From contig CANGYQ010000005.1 of NCBI GenBank assembly GCA_947458745.1, forward strand, positions 124,001 through 188,000: 64,000 nucleotides of DNA, given 5' to 3'. Every line of letters begins with the position of its first letter. Positions within the stretch are counted from its first letter, which is position 1. The position numbers were made by a program, and so were the translations under genes. Source of the DNA: Bryobacteraceae bacterium. Lineage in GTDB: Bacteria > Acidobacteriota > Terriglobia > Bryobacterales > Bryobacteraceae. Under the pieces are notes generated by a model that saw only the letters and a list, made by a program, of their open reading frames with translations, was not told where the DNA came from and searched no databases. Shown piece by piece: positions 1 through 8,490 of the stretch.

Positions 1-50
1 TGTTCGGCGGCACGGCCACCCCAGCGGCGGCGTTCCAGGCCGACCGGTAG
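1..50 (+). CDS. 3' end of a gene, possibly fliK (partial)
   Basis: Only the last 15 codons are in the window, read in the frame starting at base 3 and ending with TAG at 48-50. The residues (FGGTATPAAAFQADR) carry no recognisable domain. A fliK-like hook-length control gene often precedes flgD-flgE, so fliK is a guess from position alone. Confidence 0.35.
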   Translation, partial: FGGTATPAAAFQADR

Positions 51-89
51 AAACTTCACAAGATAAAAGGCGAAAGCGAGGCTCACACT

Positions 90-425
90 ATGTCCACCAC
101 CACCACTGCGACGGCTCCCAAGAACTGGTATGACCTGAATGCGCCATCCACGGCGACAAACTTCACCACGAAGAAAGACCTCAACACCGACCCGACGGCG
201 CAAAAGGAGATGTTTCTCCAATTGCTGGTGGCGCAGATCAAGAACCAGAATCCGCTGAGCCCCAGTGACGGCACGGAGTTTGTGGCGCAACTGTCGCAGA
301 TGACGGGTGTGGAGCAACTACTAGGGATGCGCCAGGACTTGAAGGGTCTCCAGACCACCTTGGCGGCGCCGGCCGCACCAACCGGGAATGGGCCGGCGCG
401 GCTGCCGGTGAAGACTCTGCCCTAG
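90..425 (+). CDS. flgD: FlgD, flagellar hook-capping protein (minimal form)
   Basis: FlgD caps the growing hook and lets FlgE subunits polymerise outside the outer membrane. The 111-residue product contains the conserved FlgD N-terminal region at about residues 32-85 (EMFLQLLVAQIKNQNPLSP, then a TEFVAQLSQ-type segment followed by MTGVEQ). Most FlgD proteins run to more than 200 residues with FlgD-Ig and Tudor-like domains. Here the protein stops after a short Ala/Pro-rich tail, with no sign of a frameshift in the following 57 bases. A purine-rich stretch at 68-81 may serve as RBS. It lies between the end of a probable fliK and flgE, the usual order. The family is clear; whether the short form still caps fully is inference. 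Confidence 0.9.
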   Translation: MSTTTTATAPKNWYDLNAPSTATNFTTKKDLNTDPTAQKEMFLQLLVAQIKNQNPLSPSDGTEFVAQLSQMTGVEQLLGMRQDLKGLQTTLAAPAAPTGNGPARLPVKTLP

Positions 426-482
426 GCCGGGCAGTTCCCCGCGCCAGCCGGACCAACCAGTTTTTTTTGAGGAGATCGAACC

Positions 483-1718
483 TTGTTTACTTCATTTTCA
501 ACCGCTCTTTCCGCCCTTGGGGCACATACCACCGCCGTCGACGTCGTCGGCAACAATTTGGCCAACCTCAACACGCCCGGCTTTAAGGGCAGCGCCGTTT
601 CTTTTGCGGACCTTGTCACCCAGTCCTTGGGCGCCGGCCTGGGCGAAACGCAGGTCGGTTTCGGCGTTGGCCGTCCGGTGACGCTGCGGCAGTTCTCTCA
701 GGGTGCCATTCAGGCGTCCAACGGCCCATTGGACGCAGCCATCCAGGGTGACGGCTTTCTGGTGTTGAAGGACGACAATGATGCCGTCAAGTACACCCGG
801 GGTGGCAATCTGCTGGTTGACAAGTCCGGCAATCTGCTGACGGCCAAAGGCAACCGCGTTCAAGGCTGGTCGGCGGTGGGCGACACCATCGACACCAACC
901 GTCCGGTGGGTAACATCGTCGTGCCGGTCGGCTCACTGCGCGCGCCCACCGCTTCAACGGCGTTCAACTTCGAAACCAACCTCAACGCTTCCTCGGCGAT
1001 CGGCGAACGCTTCTCCACTTCGCTGGAAGTGTTTGATTCGCTCGGCGTCAACCATGTCGTGACGGTGGCCTTCACCAAATCCGCCACGGCCAACCAGTGG
1101 GACTACGCCATTACGATCCCGGATGCCGATGTCACCGCTCCCGTAACGCCGGTAACGGGTTCCATCAGCTTCACCACCAGCGGCGTGATGGCTACGCCCG
1201 ATGCCACCGTGGCTCCACCACGGCTGACCATCACTGGGCTTAGAAGCGGCGCGGCGGACATGAACCTGGACTGGCAGATGTACAACGGCCCCTCACCGCG
1301 GCTGACGCAATACTCCCAGCCTTCGGCGGTGTCCGCCAACTCGCAGAACGGCGCACCTGCTTCCCAGCTAATCCGCGTCGGTCTGGCCGATGGCGGGGCG
1401 ATTCTGGCGCAATACTCCAATGGCCAGCAGGTGACAGTGGGCCGTGTGGCGATGGCTTCCATCCGCAACCCGGAATCCTTGATCGCCTCCGGTGACAACA
1501 CGTTCGTGCTCAGCTCCCGCAGCGCCCTGCCGGCTATCGGCGTGGCTGGGTCCGGCGGCCGCGGCACCATCCTGGGCGGCGCGGTGGAATCCTCGACGGT
1601 GGACATCGCCAAGGAGTTCACCAACCTGATCGTCTACCAGCGCGGCTATCAGGCCAACAGCCGGGTCATCACAACTGTCGATGAGATCAGTCAGGAGACG
1701 ATCAACCTGAAGCGTTAG
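483..1718 (+). CDS. flgE: FlgE, flagellar hook protein
   Basis: This is the structural subunit of the flagellar hook, exported by the flagellar type III apparatus. The 411-residue product starts with the rod/hook N-terminal motif (ALSALGAHTTAVDVVGNNLA, then NTPGFKGS) and ends with the matching C-terminal helix (EFTNLIVYQRGYQANSRVI); the middle holds the variable D1/D2 part. The start is a TTG at 483, supported by GAGGAG at 469-474 with 8-base spacing and by the position of the conserved N-terminal helix; no ATG is suitably placed. It lies 57 bp after flgD and 43 bp before fliN, in the same transcription unit. Confidence 0.95.
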   Translation: MFTSFSTALSALGAHTTAVDVVGNNLANLNTPGFKGSAVSFADLVTQSLGAGLGETQVGFGVGRPVTLRQFSQGAIQASNGPLDAAIQGDGFLVLKDDNDAVKYTRGGNLLVDKSGNLLTAKGNRVQGWSAVGDTIDTNRPVGNIVVPVGSLRAPTASTAFNFETNLNASSAIGERFSTSLEVFDSLGVNHVVTVAFTKSATANQWDYAITIPDADVTAPVTPVTGSISFTTSGVMATPDATVAPPRLTITGLRSGAADMNLDWQMYNGPSPRLTQYSQPSAVSANSQNGAPASQLIRVGLADGGAILAQYSNGQQVTVGRVAMASIRNPESLIASGDNTFVLSSRSALPAIGVAGSGGRGTILGGAVESSTVDIAKEFTNLIVYQRGYQANSRVITTVDEISQETINLKR

Positions 1719-1761
1719 GCCGCCTGAGGCCCCGCCCTAAGGTTTTCGCTCCATCCCTCCG

Positions 1762-2010
1762 ATGACTTCGCTTGAACAGATCGCACACTATGCTGAGGTC
1801 CCGATAGACGTTTCGGTCGAACTTGACCGGCGCATCCTGACCATCCGCCAGATTCTAGACCTCGAAATGGGGTCGGTGGTGAAGCTCGGCCGTTCGGCCG
1901 GCGAGAACATCGACATCCTGGTGGGAGGGACGCTGATGGCGTTTGGCGAGATCGTGATTATCGAGGACACGATGGGTGTGCGCATCACGGACTTTAATCA
2001 AGAGGAGTAA
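1762..2010 (+). CDS. fliN: FliN, flagellar motor switch protein (single SPOA domain)
   Basis: FliN forms the lower C-ring of the motor and helps dock export cargo. The 82-residue protein is essentially one SPOA/FliN domain: EVPIDVSVELDRR, then LTIRQILDLEMGSVVKL, then GGTLMAFGEIVIIEDTMGVR. No N-terminal extension is present. A second, longer FliN-domain protein is encoded at 9280-10143, so the motor probably uses two kinds of SPOA protein, as FliN and FliY do elsewhere. No clear Shine-Dalgarno sequence precedes the ATG, which suggests coupling to flgE translation. Confidence 0.9.
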   Translation: MTSLEQIAHYAEVPIDVSVELDRRILTIRQILDLEMGSVVKLGRSAGENIDILVGGTLMAFGEIVIIEDTMGVRITDFNQEE

Positions 2011-2082
2011 CCGCCAGAGCTTCAAGTTCTGGCGGCCGGGCGGTTCCGACGGATAAGGTCCGGCGGACACCTGGAATCGACT

Positions 2083-2391
2083 ATGGACTTGGCTTATCAG
2101 ATGATGGCGGTGTTGGCGGTGCTGGCAGCACTCTTCGTCACCGTCCGGCTGCTGGCGCGTCGTAGCCTGCTGCCCGCCCGGAAAGCCTCCTCGTTATTGA
2201 GCATCGAGGCTCGCCTACCCCTTACCGCGCAGCATCAGCTCCACTTGGTGAACTGGCAGGGCCGCCCCTTGCTGGTGGCCACTTTCCCGGGTGGCTGTAG
2301 CACGCTGGCCGACCCGGCCGCCCCTTCATCAGCATCCACTCCGCCTCCCGTTCCCGGAACCCAGGCGGCGCAAATGGAGGTGGGCGCGTGA
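2083..2391 (+). CDS. fliO: FliO, flagellar export-gate assembly protein
   Basis: FliO is a small inner-membrane protein that helps FliP ring assembly in the flagellar type III export gate. The 102-residue product has one N-terminal membrane segment (about residues 5-24) followed by a short cytoplasmic domain with the FliO pattern (SLLSIEARLPLTAQHQLHLV) and a Pro/Ser-rich tail. It directly precedes fliP, and the fliO stop overlaps the fliP start (GTGA, 2388-2391). Assignment relies on the pattern and on the fliO-P-Q-R order, as FliO is poorly conserved. Confidence 0.85.
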   Translation: MDLAYQMMAVLAVLAALFVTVRLLARRSLLPARKASSLLSIEARLPLTAQHQLHLVNWQGRPLLVATFPGGCSTLADPAAPSSASTPPPVPGTQAAQMEVGA

Positions 2392-3053
2392 CCCCCAGCC
2401 TGCTGGGCATCCAGAGCAACGGTCAGAACCTCAGCATGCCGATGCAGATCGTCATTCTGCTGACGCTGCTGACGCTGCTGCCGGCGGTTGTCGTGTCGGT
2501 GACGCCATTTTTGCGGATCACCATCGTGCTGCACTTTTTGCGGCAGGCGCTGGGAACGCAGACCGCCCCTTCCAATCAAGTGCTGCTAGGCCTGGGCCTG
2601 TTTCTGACGCTGCTGATCATGCAGCCCATCACCGGTGACATCTACGACAATGCCTGGAAGCCCTACGAGAAGGGCACGCTATCGGCGGAGAAGGCGCTGG
2701 AGACAGGCCTGGTGCCGGTGAAGAAGTTCCTGCTGAAGTTCGCGCGGGAAAAAGACATCCAGGTGATGTTGGAGGCCTCCCACACCGTGGCCCCAGCCCG
2801 TGCCGAGGATGTCGACCTGCGGGTGCTGGTGCCAGCTTACGTCCTCTCTGAATTGAAGACCGGCTTCCAGATTGGTGCCGTCCTGTTCTTGCCGTTTCTG
2901 ATTATCGATCTGGTGGCGGCTTCGGTGACGCTGTCGATCGGCATGGTGCAACTGCCGCCGGCGATGCTGTCGGCACCCTTCAAGATCCTTCTGTTTGTGC
3001 TCGTGGATGGCTGGAACCTGGTGATCGGATCGCTGGTGAGGAGTTTTGCCTGA
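2388..3053 (+). CDS. fliP: FliP, flagellar type III export gate protein
   Basis: FliP forms, with FliQ and FliR, the core of the export gate in the inner membrane. The 221-residue protein keeps family hallmarks: the segment PFLRITIVLHFLRQALGTQ (about residues 40-58), QPITGDIYDNAWKPY, and the C-terminal LPPAMLSAPFKILLFVLVDG. It starts with GTG at 2388 overlapping fliO. The product is slightly shorter than many FliP proteins because there is little signal peptide before the first membrane helix. Fits its place between fliO and fliQ. Confidence 0.95.
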   Translation: MTPSLLGIQSNGQNLSMPMQIVILLTLLTLLPAVVVSVTPFLRITIVLHFLRQALGTQTAPSNQVLLGLGLFLTLLIMQPITGDIYDNAWKPYEKGTLSAEKALETGLVPVKKFLLKFAREKDIQVMLEASHTVAPARAEDVDLRVLVPAYVLSELKTGFQIGAVLFLPFLIIDLVAASVTLSIGMVQLPPAMLSAPFKILLFVLVDGWNLVIGSLVRSFA

Positions 3054-3084
3054 TGACGAATTCGAATGAGACCAGGAGCAAGCG

Positions 3085-3354
3085 ATGACCCCGGAAAGTT
3101 CGGCGGAGTTGATCCGTCAGGCGTTGATGACCACCTTCTGGCTGAGCCTGCCGTTGCTGGCCGTGGGCTTTGTGGCGGGCATCGTGATCAGCTTGCTCCA
3201 GATTGTCACCTCCATTCAGGACCCGGGTTTTGGCACGGTGCCGCGATTGGCCGCGTTTCTGGGCGCGATGCTGTTGTTCCTGCCGATGATCCTGCGCGTG
3301 CTGATGACCTACACCACCAAGCTGTTGGGGGACTTTACGCCGTATGCCCGCTGA
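3085..3354 (+). CDS. fliQ: FliQ, flagellar type III export gate protein
   Basis: This is a small two-helix membrane protein of the export gate. At 89 residues it has the typical family length. The pattern is ELIRQALMTTFWLSLPLLAV for helix 1, then a central ISLLQIVTSIQDPGFGTVPR loop, and helix 2 with LPMILRVLMTYT. AGGAG at 3074-3078 lies 6 bases before the ATG. Its 3' end overlaps fliR by 11 bp, so the two are probably translationally coupled. Confidence 0.95.
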   Translation: MTPESSAELIRQALMTTFWLSLPLLAVGFVAGIVISLLQIVTSIQDPGFGTVPRLAAFLGAMLLFLPMILRVLMTYTTKLLGDFTPYAR

Positions 3355-4171
3355 CGCCGCTGCGGCCAGTGACGTGCTATCACGGAGTGTCGGCATTGGC
3401 TTGCCCGTCGTGCAAGGCTTTGCGCTGGTGCTGGCGCGCGTGGCCGGGCTTTTCTCTTTTGCCTCACTGCCGGGCGGACGCAGCCTGGTCGACTTGGGCA
3501 AGGTGGTGTTCTCGCTCTCGCTGACTATCGCCCTCTTTCCGTTCTGGCCGAAGCTGGAAGCCACCAACGACCCCTGGCGGCTGGCCCTCTGGATGCTGGC
3601 TGAGGCGGCGATGGGCCTGACGATGGGGTTGCTGGTGGCCCTGGCGCAGGAGTGTCTGACCTTTGCGATGCAACTGGTCGCCACGCAGGCCGGCTACAGC
3701 TACGCCACCTCCATCGACCCGAACTCACAGGCCGATTCGGGCGTGTTTCCCGTGATCGGCCAGTTATTTGCGGGGCTGCTGTTCTTCGCCTTGGGCCTGG
3801 ACCGGCACATCATCAGCGCTTTGGCGGTGAGCCTGCAGACGATGCCTCCGGGCACGATTACCCAGACCGATCTTCGGGCCCCGGCCGAGGCGATTCTGAA
3901 GTTGTTCAGCAGCGTTTTTGTCACGGGCTTGAGACTGTCACTGCCGGTGGTGGCTTTGCTGCTGATTCTGGATCTATCACTGGCGCTGATGGGGCGGCTG
4001 AATGCGCAGCTCCAATTGTTGACCGTGGCCTTTCCGGCCAAGATGCTGCTGTCGCTGGTGATCGTTGCTATCTGCGCGCCGGCCATGGCGATGGTGTTTG
4101 AAAAGCAGGCGCAGCAAGTCATCGGGACGCTGCAGCAGTTTGTCCATCCACCGCCCCGGGTGGCGCGATGA
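3344..4171 (+). CDS. fliR: FliR, flagellar type III export gate protein
   Basis: FliR completes the FliPQR export gate in the inner membrane. The 275-residue protein is strongly hydrophobic with about six membrane segments. The FliR pattern is visible in VQGFALVLARVAGLFSFASL near the N-terminus and in LVATQAGYSYATSIDPNSQA in the middle, where most FliR proteins have a G..M.GNP..-like stretch followed by Q. It overlaps fliQ by 11 bp and is followed, after 60 bp, by flhB, the classical order. Confidence 0.93.
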   Translation: MPADAAAASDVLSRSVGIGLPVVQGFALVLARVAGLFSFASLPGGRSLVDLGKVVFSLSLTIALFPFWPKLEATNDPWRLALWMLAEAAMGLTMGLLVALAQECLTFAMQLVATQAGYSYATSIDPNSQADSGVFPVIGQLFAGLLFFALGLDRHIISALAVSLQTMPPGTITQTDLRAPAEAILKLFSSVFVTGLRLSLPVVALLLILDLSLALMGRLNAQLQLLTVAFPAKMLLSLVIVAICAPAMAMVFEKQAQQVIGTLQQFVHPPPRVAR

Positions 4172-4231
4172 CTGCGCTTGCGCCCACCGGTGGTGCCCGC
4201 CGGCCCCCGATCCTGACGCTTCCTGGAAACC

Positions 4232-5308
4232 ATGTCCGACGCCTCCCAACGCACCGAAAAACCAACTCCCCAAAAGCTGGAGAAGGCGCGCAAGGAGGGC
4301 CGGTTTGCGGTCAGCCGCGAGGCGCTGTCCGCCACCACGTTTACGGTCTCCATCTGGCTGATCATCAATTATCTGCCCGCTTGGCTGGCCGACATGCAGA
4401 AGCTGTGGCGTTTCCTGCTGCAGCAGGCCTTTGCGTCCGACCTCAGCTGGCGGGGCGCGCTGCGGTTGTGGGAGATGATCATCACGCAGAACTTTCTGCC
4501 GTTGCTGGCTGCCGGCGCGGGCGTGGCGATCGCGGGACTGGGCATCCAGATGGCGATGACCGGGTTTGGCTTTGCGGGCTCAAAACTGGCTCCGGATTTC
4601 AGCCGGTTGAACCCCATCTCAAAGATCAAAGAGATGCCCTCGCAAAACCTGGGGCAGCTGATGCAGGCGCTGGCCATGTTGACCATCTTTGGCGCGGTGG
4701 TTTGGGTGCAGATGAGCGGGTGGATTCCATCGCTGGTCCGGCTGCCGCTGGAGCAGTTGCCGACGGCGCTGGTCGAGATCGCGGAAACCGTGCGCGATTT
4801 GTTGAAGAAAGCCATCCTGGTTTTTGCGCTGCTGGGGGCGGCGGACTTCATCCGGCAGAGGATGAAGTTCGACAAGGAAATGCGGATGTCGAAGCAGGAG
4901 ATCCGCGACGAAATCAAAGAGTCGGAAGGCAGTCCGCAGATGAAGCAGCGGATCCGGCGCCTGCAGCGCGACGCCGCCCGGCGCCGCATGATGCAGGAAG
5001 TGCCCAAGGCCACAGCTGTGATCGTCAACCCGACGCACTACGCCGTGGCCATCCGTTTCGACATGCAGGCCATGGCCGCACCGGTGGTGGTGGCCAAGGG
5101 CAAAAACTACTTAGCCCGCCGCATACGCGAAATTGCCATCGCGAACGAGGTACCCATCGTAGAGAATCCGCCGTTGGCCCGGTCACTGTACAAGAGTGTC
5201 GACGTGGGGAAAGAGATCCCGGCTACTCTTTACCGCGCCGTGGCCGAAATCCTGGCTTACATTTTCCGGTTGTCGCAGGCCCAGCGCGGGCCGCGGAGGT
5301 CACGCTGA
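4232..5308 (+). CDS. flhB: FlhB, flagellar export substrate-specificity switch
   Basis: FlhB is an inner-membrane export protein that switches secretion from hook to filament substrates after self-cleavage. The 358-residue product starts with the canonical TEKPTPQKLEKARKEG motif, has four membrane segments (about residues 30-210), and a cytoplasmic part with the autocleavage site NPTHYAVAIRF (N-P-T-H at about residue 267). The ATG at 4232 is chosen because the family motif begins right after it; the RBS is weak. A longer reading frame in another phase spans the same DNA (4168-5358) but lacks protein-like composition. Confidence 0.95.
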   Translation: MSDASQRTEKPTPQKLEKARKEGRFAVSREALSATTFTVSIWLIINYLPAWLADMQKLWRFLLQQAFASDLSWRGALRLWEMIITQNFLPLLAAGAGVAIAGLGIQMAMTGFGFAGSKLAPDFSRLNPISKIKEMPSQNLGQLMQALAMLTIFGAVVWVQMSGWIPSLVRLPLEQLPTALVEIAETVRDLLKKAILVFALLGAADFIRQRMKFDKEMRMSKQEIRDEIKESEGSPQMKQRIRRLQRDAARRRMMQEVPKATAVIVNPTHYAVAIRFDMQAMAAPVVVAKGKNYLARRIREIAIANEVPIVENPPLARSLYKSVDVGKEIPATLYRAVAEILAYIFRLSQAQRGPRRSR

Positions 5309-5358
5309 TGGCTTGGGGTAACGCCACGCTGAAGTTTGAAGAAGGGAGAATCCGCTAA
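5308..5358 (+). other. 16-codon mini-ORF bridging flhB and flhA
   Basis: The A of the flhB TGA also begins an ATG (TGATG). This opens a 16-codon frame (MAWGNATLKFEEGRIR) whose TAA touches the flhA ATG (TAAATG). The Shine-Dalgarno for flhA (AAGGGAG, 5342-5348) lies inside it. It may pass ribosomes from flhB to flhA; a functional peptide is not claimed, and chance cannot be excluded. Confidence 0.2.
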
Positions 5359-7434
5359 ATGGCTACGCCAGCCACGGCCTCGGGCAAACTGCCACTTACG
5401 GCCAAGGAGATCTCCTGGGGCGACTTAGCCGTCCCGCTGACGGTGTTGGGCATCGTGATGGCGATGATCGTGCCGCTGCCGTCGGTGCTGATCGATCTGC
5501 TGATCTCGGCCAACATCGCCATCTCGGTGGTGGTGCTGCTGGTGGCGTTGTACATCACCAAGCCGGTCGAATTCAGCGTCTTCCCGACGACCCTGCTGTT
5601 GTTGACCCTGTTCCGGCTGGCACTGAACATCTCTTCTTCGCGCCTGATCCTGCTCGACGGCATGAAAGGCACGGCGGCGGCGGGACACGTCATCGATGCG
5701 TTCGGCAACTTTGTCGTGGGTGGCAACTTTATCATCGGTCTTGTCATCTTCCTGGTGCTGATCGCCATCCAGTATGTGGTCATCAACCATGGCGCGGTTC
5801 GCATCTCGGAAGTGACGGCGCGCTTCACCTTGGACGCCTTGCCCGGCAAACAGATGGCGATCGACGCCGACTTGAATGCCGGCCTCATCGACGAAAGCGA
5901 AGCCCGGATCCGGCGCCGGGCATTGGCGGCGGAAGCGGAATTCTACGGCGCCATGGATGGCGCTTCGCGCTTCACCCAGCGAGACGCGGTGGCGGGCATT
6001 CTGATTACGGCCATCAACATCATCGCCGGCTTTTTGATTGGCGTCCTGCAGCATGGCATGGACATTAACAAGGCGCTGAAAACCTATACCGTGCTGACCA
6101 TCGGCGATGGTCTGGTCACCGTGATTCCGGCGCTGATGATCTCCATTTCGGGCGGCCTGATTGTCACCCGTGCCGGTGCGGACACGCAGCTGGCGGGCGA
6201 ATTCCGCAAGCAGGTGTTTGGCGCGGCGGAGCCCATCTATCTGGCTGCCATAGTGCTGGTGGCGATCGCGATGGTGCCCGGTCTGCCGAAGATTCCATTT
6301 CTGGCCTTGAGTGGCGGCCTCGCCTACATGGCCCGGAATCTCATCCGGAAGGCGACGGATGCCGAAGCGCAGAAGCCGGCGGCGGCCTCAACTCCGCAAG
6401 CGGCCAAGGACACGCCGGAATCGATGCTGAAGGTGGAGCCGCTGTCGGTGGAAGTGGGCTTGGGCCTAGTGAAGTTAGTGGAAGGTGGAGCGAATTCGCC
6501 GCTGCTGCGCCGGATAGCGGGCATCCGTAAGCAACTGGCGGCCGATCTGGGCTTTGTCCTGCCCGCCGTGCGCGTCACCGACAATCTAGGCCTGCGGGCC
6601 CGGGAGTACTCCGTCCTGCTGAAGGGCGTCGAAATTGCCCGTTACGAGTTGCCGGCAGGGTGTGAACTTGCGCTGGCGCCTGGTGGCCAGCGGGCGGCCT
6701 CGATTGACGGGATGCCGGCCAAGGAGCCGGCGTTTGGTCTCGATGCCCTCTGGATTCCCGCCACCTCGGCTGACGCGGCGCGCGAGGCGGGCTACACCGT
6801 CGTGGACCCGGTCAGCGTGCTGGCCACTCACTTTGCCGAACTGGTCCGGCGGCACGCGCACGAATTGTTTGGCCGGCAAGATGCCAAAAAGTTGCTGGAC
6901 CGGGTGGCAGAGGAGAACCCCCGGGTGGTGGAGGACCTGGTGCCGAAGCTGTTGAGCCTGGCCACGGTCCAGAAAGTGATGCAGAACCTGTTGCGGGAGC
7001 GGGTGACGATCAGGGATGCGGTCTCGATTCTGGAGGCGATGGGCGAGGCGGCGCAGATCTCGCACAACCCCATCCTGCTGACCGAATACGTCCGGCAAGC
7101 GATCCGGCGGGCAGTGGTGCGGCCCTATCTGAGCGGCCAGGACCTCCGGGCCTGGTTCCTGGAGCCCAGCGTGGAGCAGGCCTTTGAAGCGGCGGTGGAG
7201 CACGGTGAGCATTCTTCGCACCTGAACCTGCCGCCGCAGCGGATCCGGGATTTGGTGGACCGCCTAACCTCCATCGCCGGACCAGCCGATGCTTCCACTG
7301 TGCTGATTACCGGAATGCAGGCCCGTCCATTCATCCGCTTGATTGCTGAACCGAGTCTGCCGGGTCTGGTGGTGTTATCGCCCAATGAACTGCCGCCCGG
7401 GGTGCGGCTGATCTCGAACGGAACGGTGGGTTGA
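5359..7434 (+). CDS. flhA: FlhA, flagellar export apparatus protein
   Basis: FlhA is the proton-driven, nonameric membrane component of the flagellar type III secretion system. The 691-residue length is typical. About seven to eight membrane segments occupy the first 330 residues, with the FHIPEP-family signature regions around LTLFRLALNISSSRLILL and the cytoplasmic loop LDALPGKQMAIDADLNAGLI. A large soluble domain follows, ending in the Pro-rich region typical of the ring domain. AAGGGAG at 5342-5348 precedes the ATG. Same operon as flhB and flhF. Confidence 0.97.
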   Translation: MATPATASGKLPLTAKEISWGDLAVPLTVLGIVMAMIVPLPSVLIDLLISANIAISVVVLLVALYITKPVEFSVFPTTLLLLTLFRLALNISSSRLILLDGMKGTAAAGHVIDAFGNFVVGGNFIIGLVIFLVLIAIQYVVINHGAVRISEVTARFTLDALPGKQMAIDADLNAGLIDESEARIRRRALAAEAEFYGAMDGASRFTQRDAVAGILITAINIIAGFLIGVLQHGMDINKALKTYTVLTIGDGLVTVIPALMISISGGLIVTRAGADTQLAGEFRKQVFGAAEPIYLAAIVLVAIAMVPGLPKIPFLALSGGLAYMARNLIRKATDAEAQKPAAASTPQAAKDTPESMLKVEPLSVEVGLGLVKLVEGGANSPLLRRIAGIRKQLAADLGFVLPAVRVTDNLGLRAREYSVLLKGVEIARYELPAGCELALAPGGQRAASIDGMPAKEPAFGLDALWIPATSADAAREAGYTVVDPVSVLATHFAELVRRHAHELFGRQDAKKLLDRVAEENPRVVEDLVPKLLSLATVQKVMQNLLRERVTIRDAVSILEAMGEAAQISHNPILLTEYVRQAIRRAVVRPYLSGQDLRAWFLEPSVEQAFEAAVEHGEHSSHLNLPPQRIRDLVDRLTSIAGPADASTVLITGMQARPFIRLIAEPSLPGLVVLSPNELPPGVRLISNGTVG

Positions 7435-7477
7435 GCAGCGCGAGTAGCCGCCGGGGCCCCCGCCAAGGAGCAGTCTG

Positions 7478-8488
7478 ATGCGCATCAAGTCATATTTTTC
7501 GGCAACGGTTGAAGCCGCCGTCTCCAAGGCCCGCCAGGAACTGGGCGATGACGCGCTGTTGCTGAATGCCCGGCCCTCACCCGACGATGCACTGCATCTG
7601 GGCGCGTACGAAGTTGTCTTCGGTATCGAAACACCCGTTGTGCCGCCTCCCGCGCCACCCGCGGCACGCGCCGAGCGGCCGGCCGCCCCGCCACCTGCCT
7701 CGCTGCCCGATCCCGCCACCGACGACGCGGATAGCCTAGCCGGATTCCTGGCGCGTCAGGATATCTCGCCCGCCTTAATTCAGGCCATTGAAACCAGCCT
7801 GGATGACGACACTGTGACGGAGCAGCAGCTGATCCGGGCGCTGTCACGGAGGTTGAACGTCAATTCGTCGCTGAACGGCCCCATCGCCTTCGTGGGCCCG
7901 CCGGGTAGCGGCAAAACCACTTTGCTGGTGAAACTGGCGATCCGGGAGTCAGCGGACCAGGCTGTGACAGTGGTGTGTGCAGATTCGCAACGGATTGCCG
8001 CCGCGGAGCAGCTGCGGAGGCTGTGTTTGATCGCCGGTCTGACATTTGAGTACGCCGGGGAGCCCGAAACGCTGGCCCCCATCGTCGACGCGCATCACGC
8101 CGCCGGACGGCTGGTACTAATTGATCTACCAGGGTTTGGGCCTTCAGAACTAGGGCCGGCCAGGGCTTGGCAGGCGGCGCTGGCGAAAATTTCTTCATTA
8201 ACCCCGGTTTTAACCTTAACGGCAACCGCCCGCACTGCCGATCTAAGGGTTATGGTGGGGCACTACCGGATGTTCAAGCCCCAACGTCTGGCATTCACCC
8301 ATCTGGATGAGACCGGTGTCTGGGGCGGTGTGTACAGTGCGGCCGGGGAGACAGGTTGGCCAGTGGGTTGGCTGACCACCGGGCAATCGATTCCCGAGGA
8401 CGTCGAAGACGCCTCGGTACGGCGCATCGTGGACGGTCTGATGGGGTTGGCAGGCAAGGCACGGGCGGCGGCGGCAGCAGCAGGATAG
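7478..8488 (+). CDS. flhF: FlhF, SRP-family GTPase for flagellar placement
   Basis: FlhF is an SRP-type GTPase that sets the position and number of flagella. The 336-residue protein has an N-terminal basic start (MRIKSYFSATVEAAVSKARQ), an Ala/Pro-rich linker (about 50-90), an N-domain, and the G domain with P-loop GPPGSGKTTLL at about residues 139-149, the DLPGFG G3 motif near 215 and FTHLDET near 270. The canonical SRP-GTPase TKLD is THLD here. AAGGAG at 7465-7470 lies 7 bases before the ATG. The partner ATPase gene flhG, often next to flhF, is not adjacent: the sigma factor begins 2 bases after the stop. Confidence 0.92.
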   Translation: MRIKSYFSATVEAAVSKARQELGDDALLLNARPSPDDALHLGAYEVVFGIETPVVPPPAPPAARAERPAAPPPASLPDPATDDADSLAGFLARQDISPALIQAIETSLDDDTVTEQQLIRALSRRLNVNSSLNGPIAFVGPPGSGKTTLLVKLAIRESADQAVTVVCADSQRIAAAEQLRRLCLIAGLTFEYAGEPETLAPIVDAHHAAGRLVLIDLPGFGPSELGPARAWQAALAKISSLTPVLTLTATARTADLRVMVGHYRMFKPQRLAFTHLDETGVWGGVYSAAGETGWPVGWLTTGQSIPEDVEDASVRRIVDGLMGLAGKARAAAAAAG

Positions 8489-8490
8489 AC

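Noticed and set aside
4168..5358. A 396-codon frame starting on the fliR stop and covering all of flhB in another phase
   Set aside because: Its composition (Gly/Arg/Ala/His-rich, no hydrophobic helices) is typical of a GC-rich shadow frame; the flhB frame has all family motifs. Only the last 16 codons, at the flhB-flhA junction, are noted as a possible relay.
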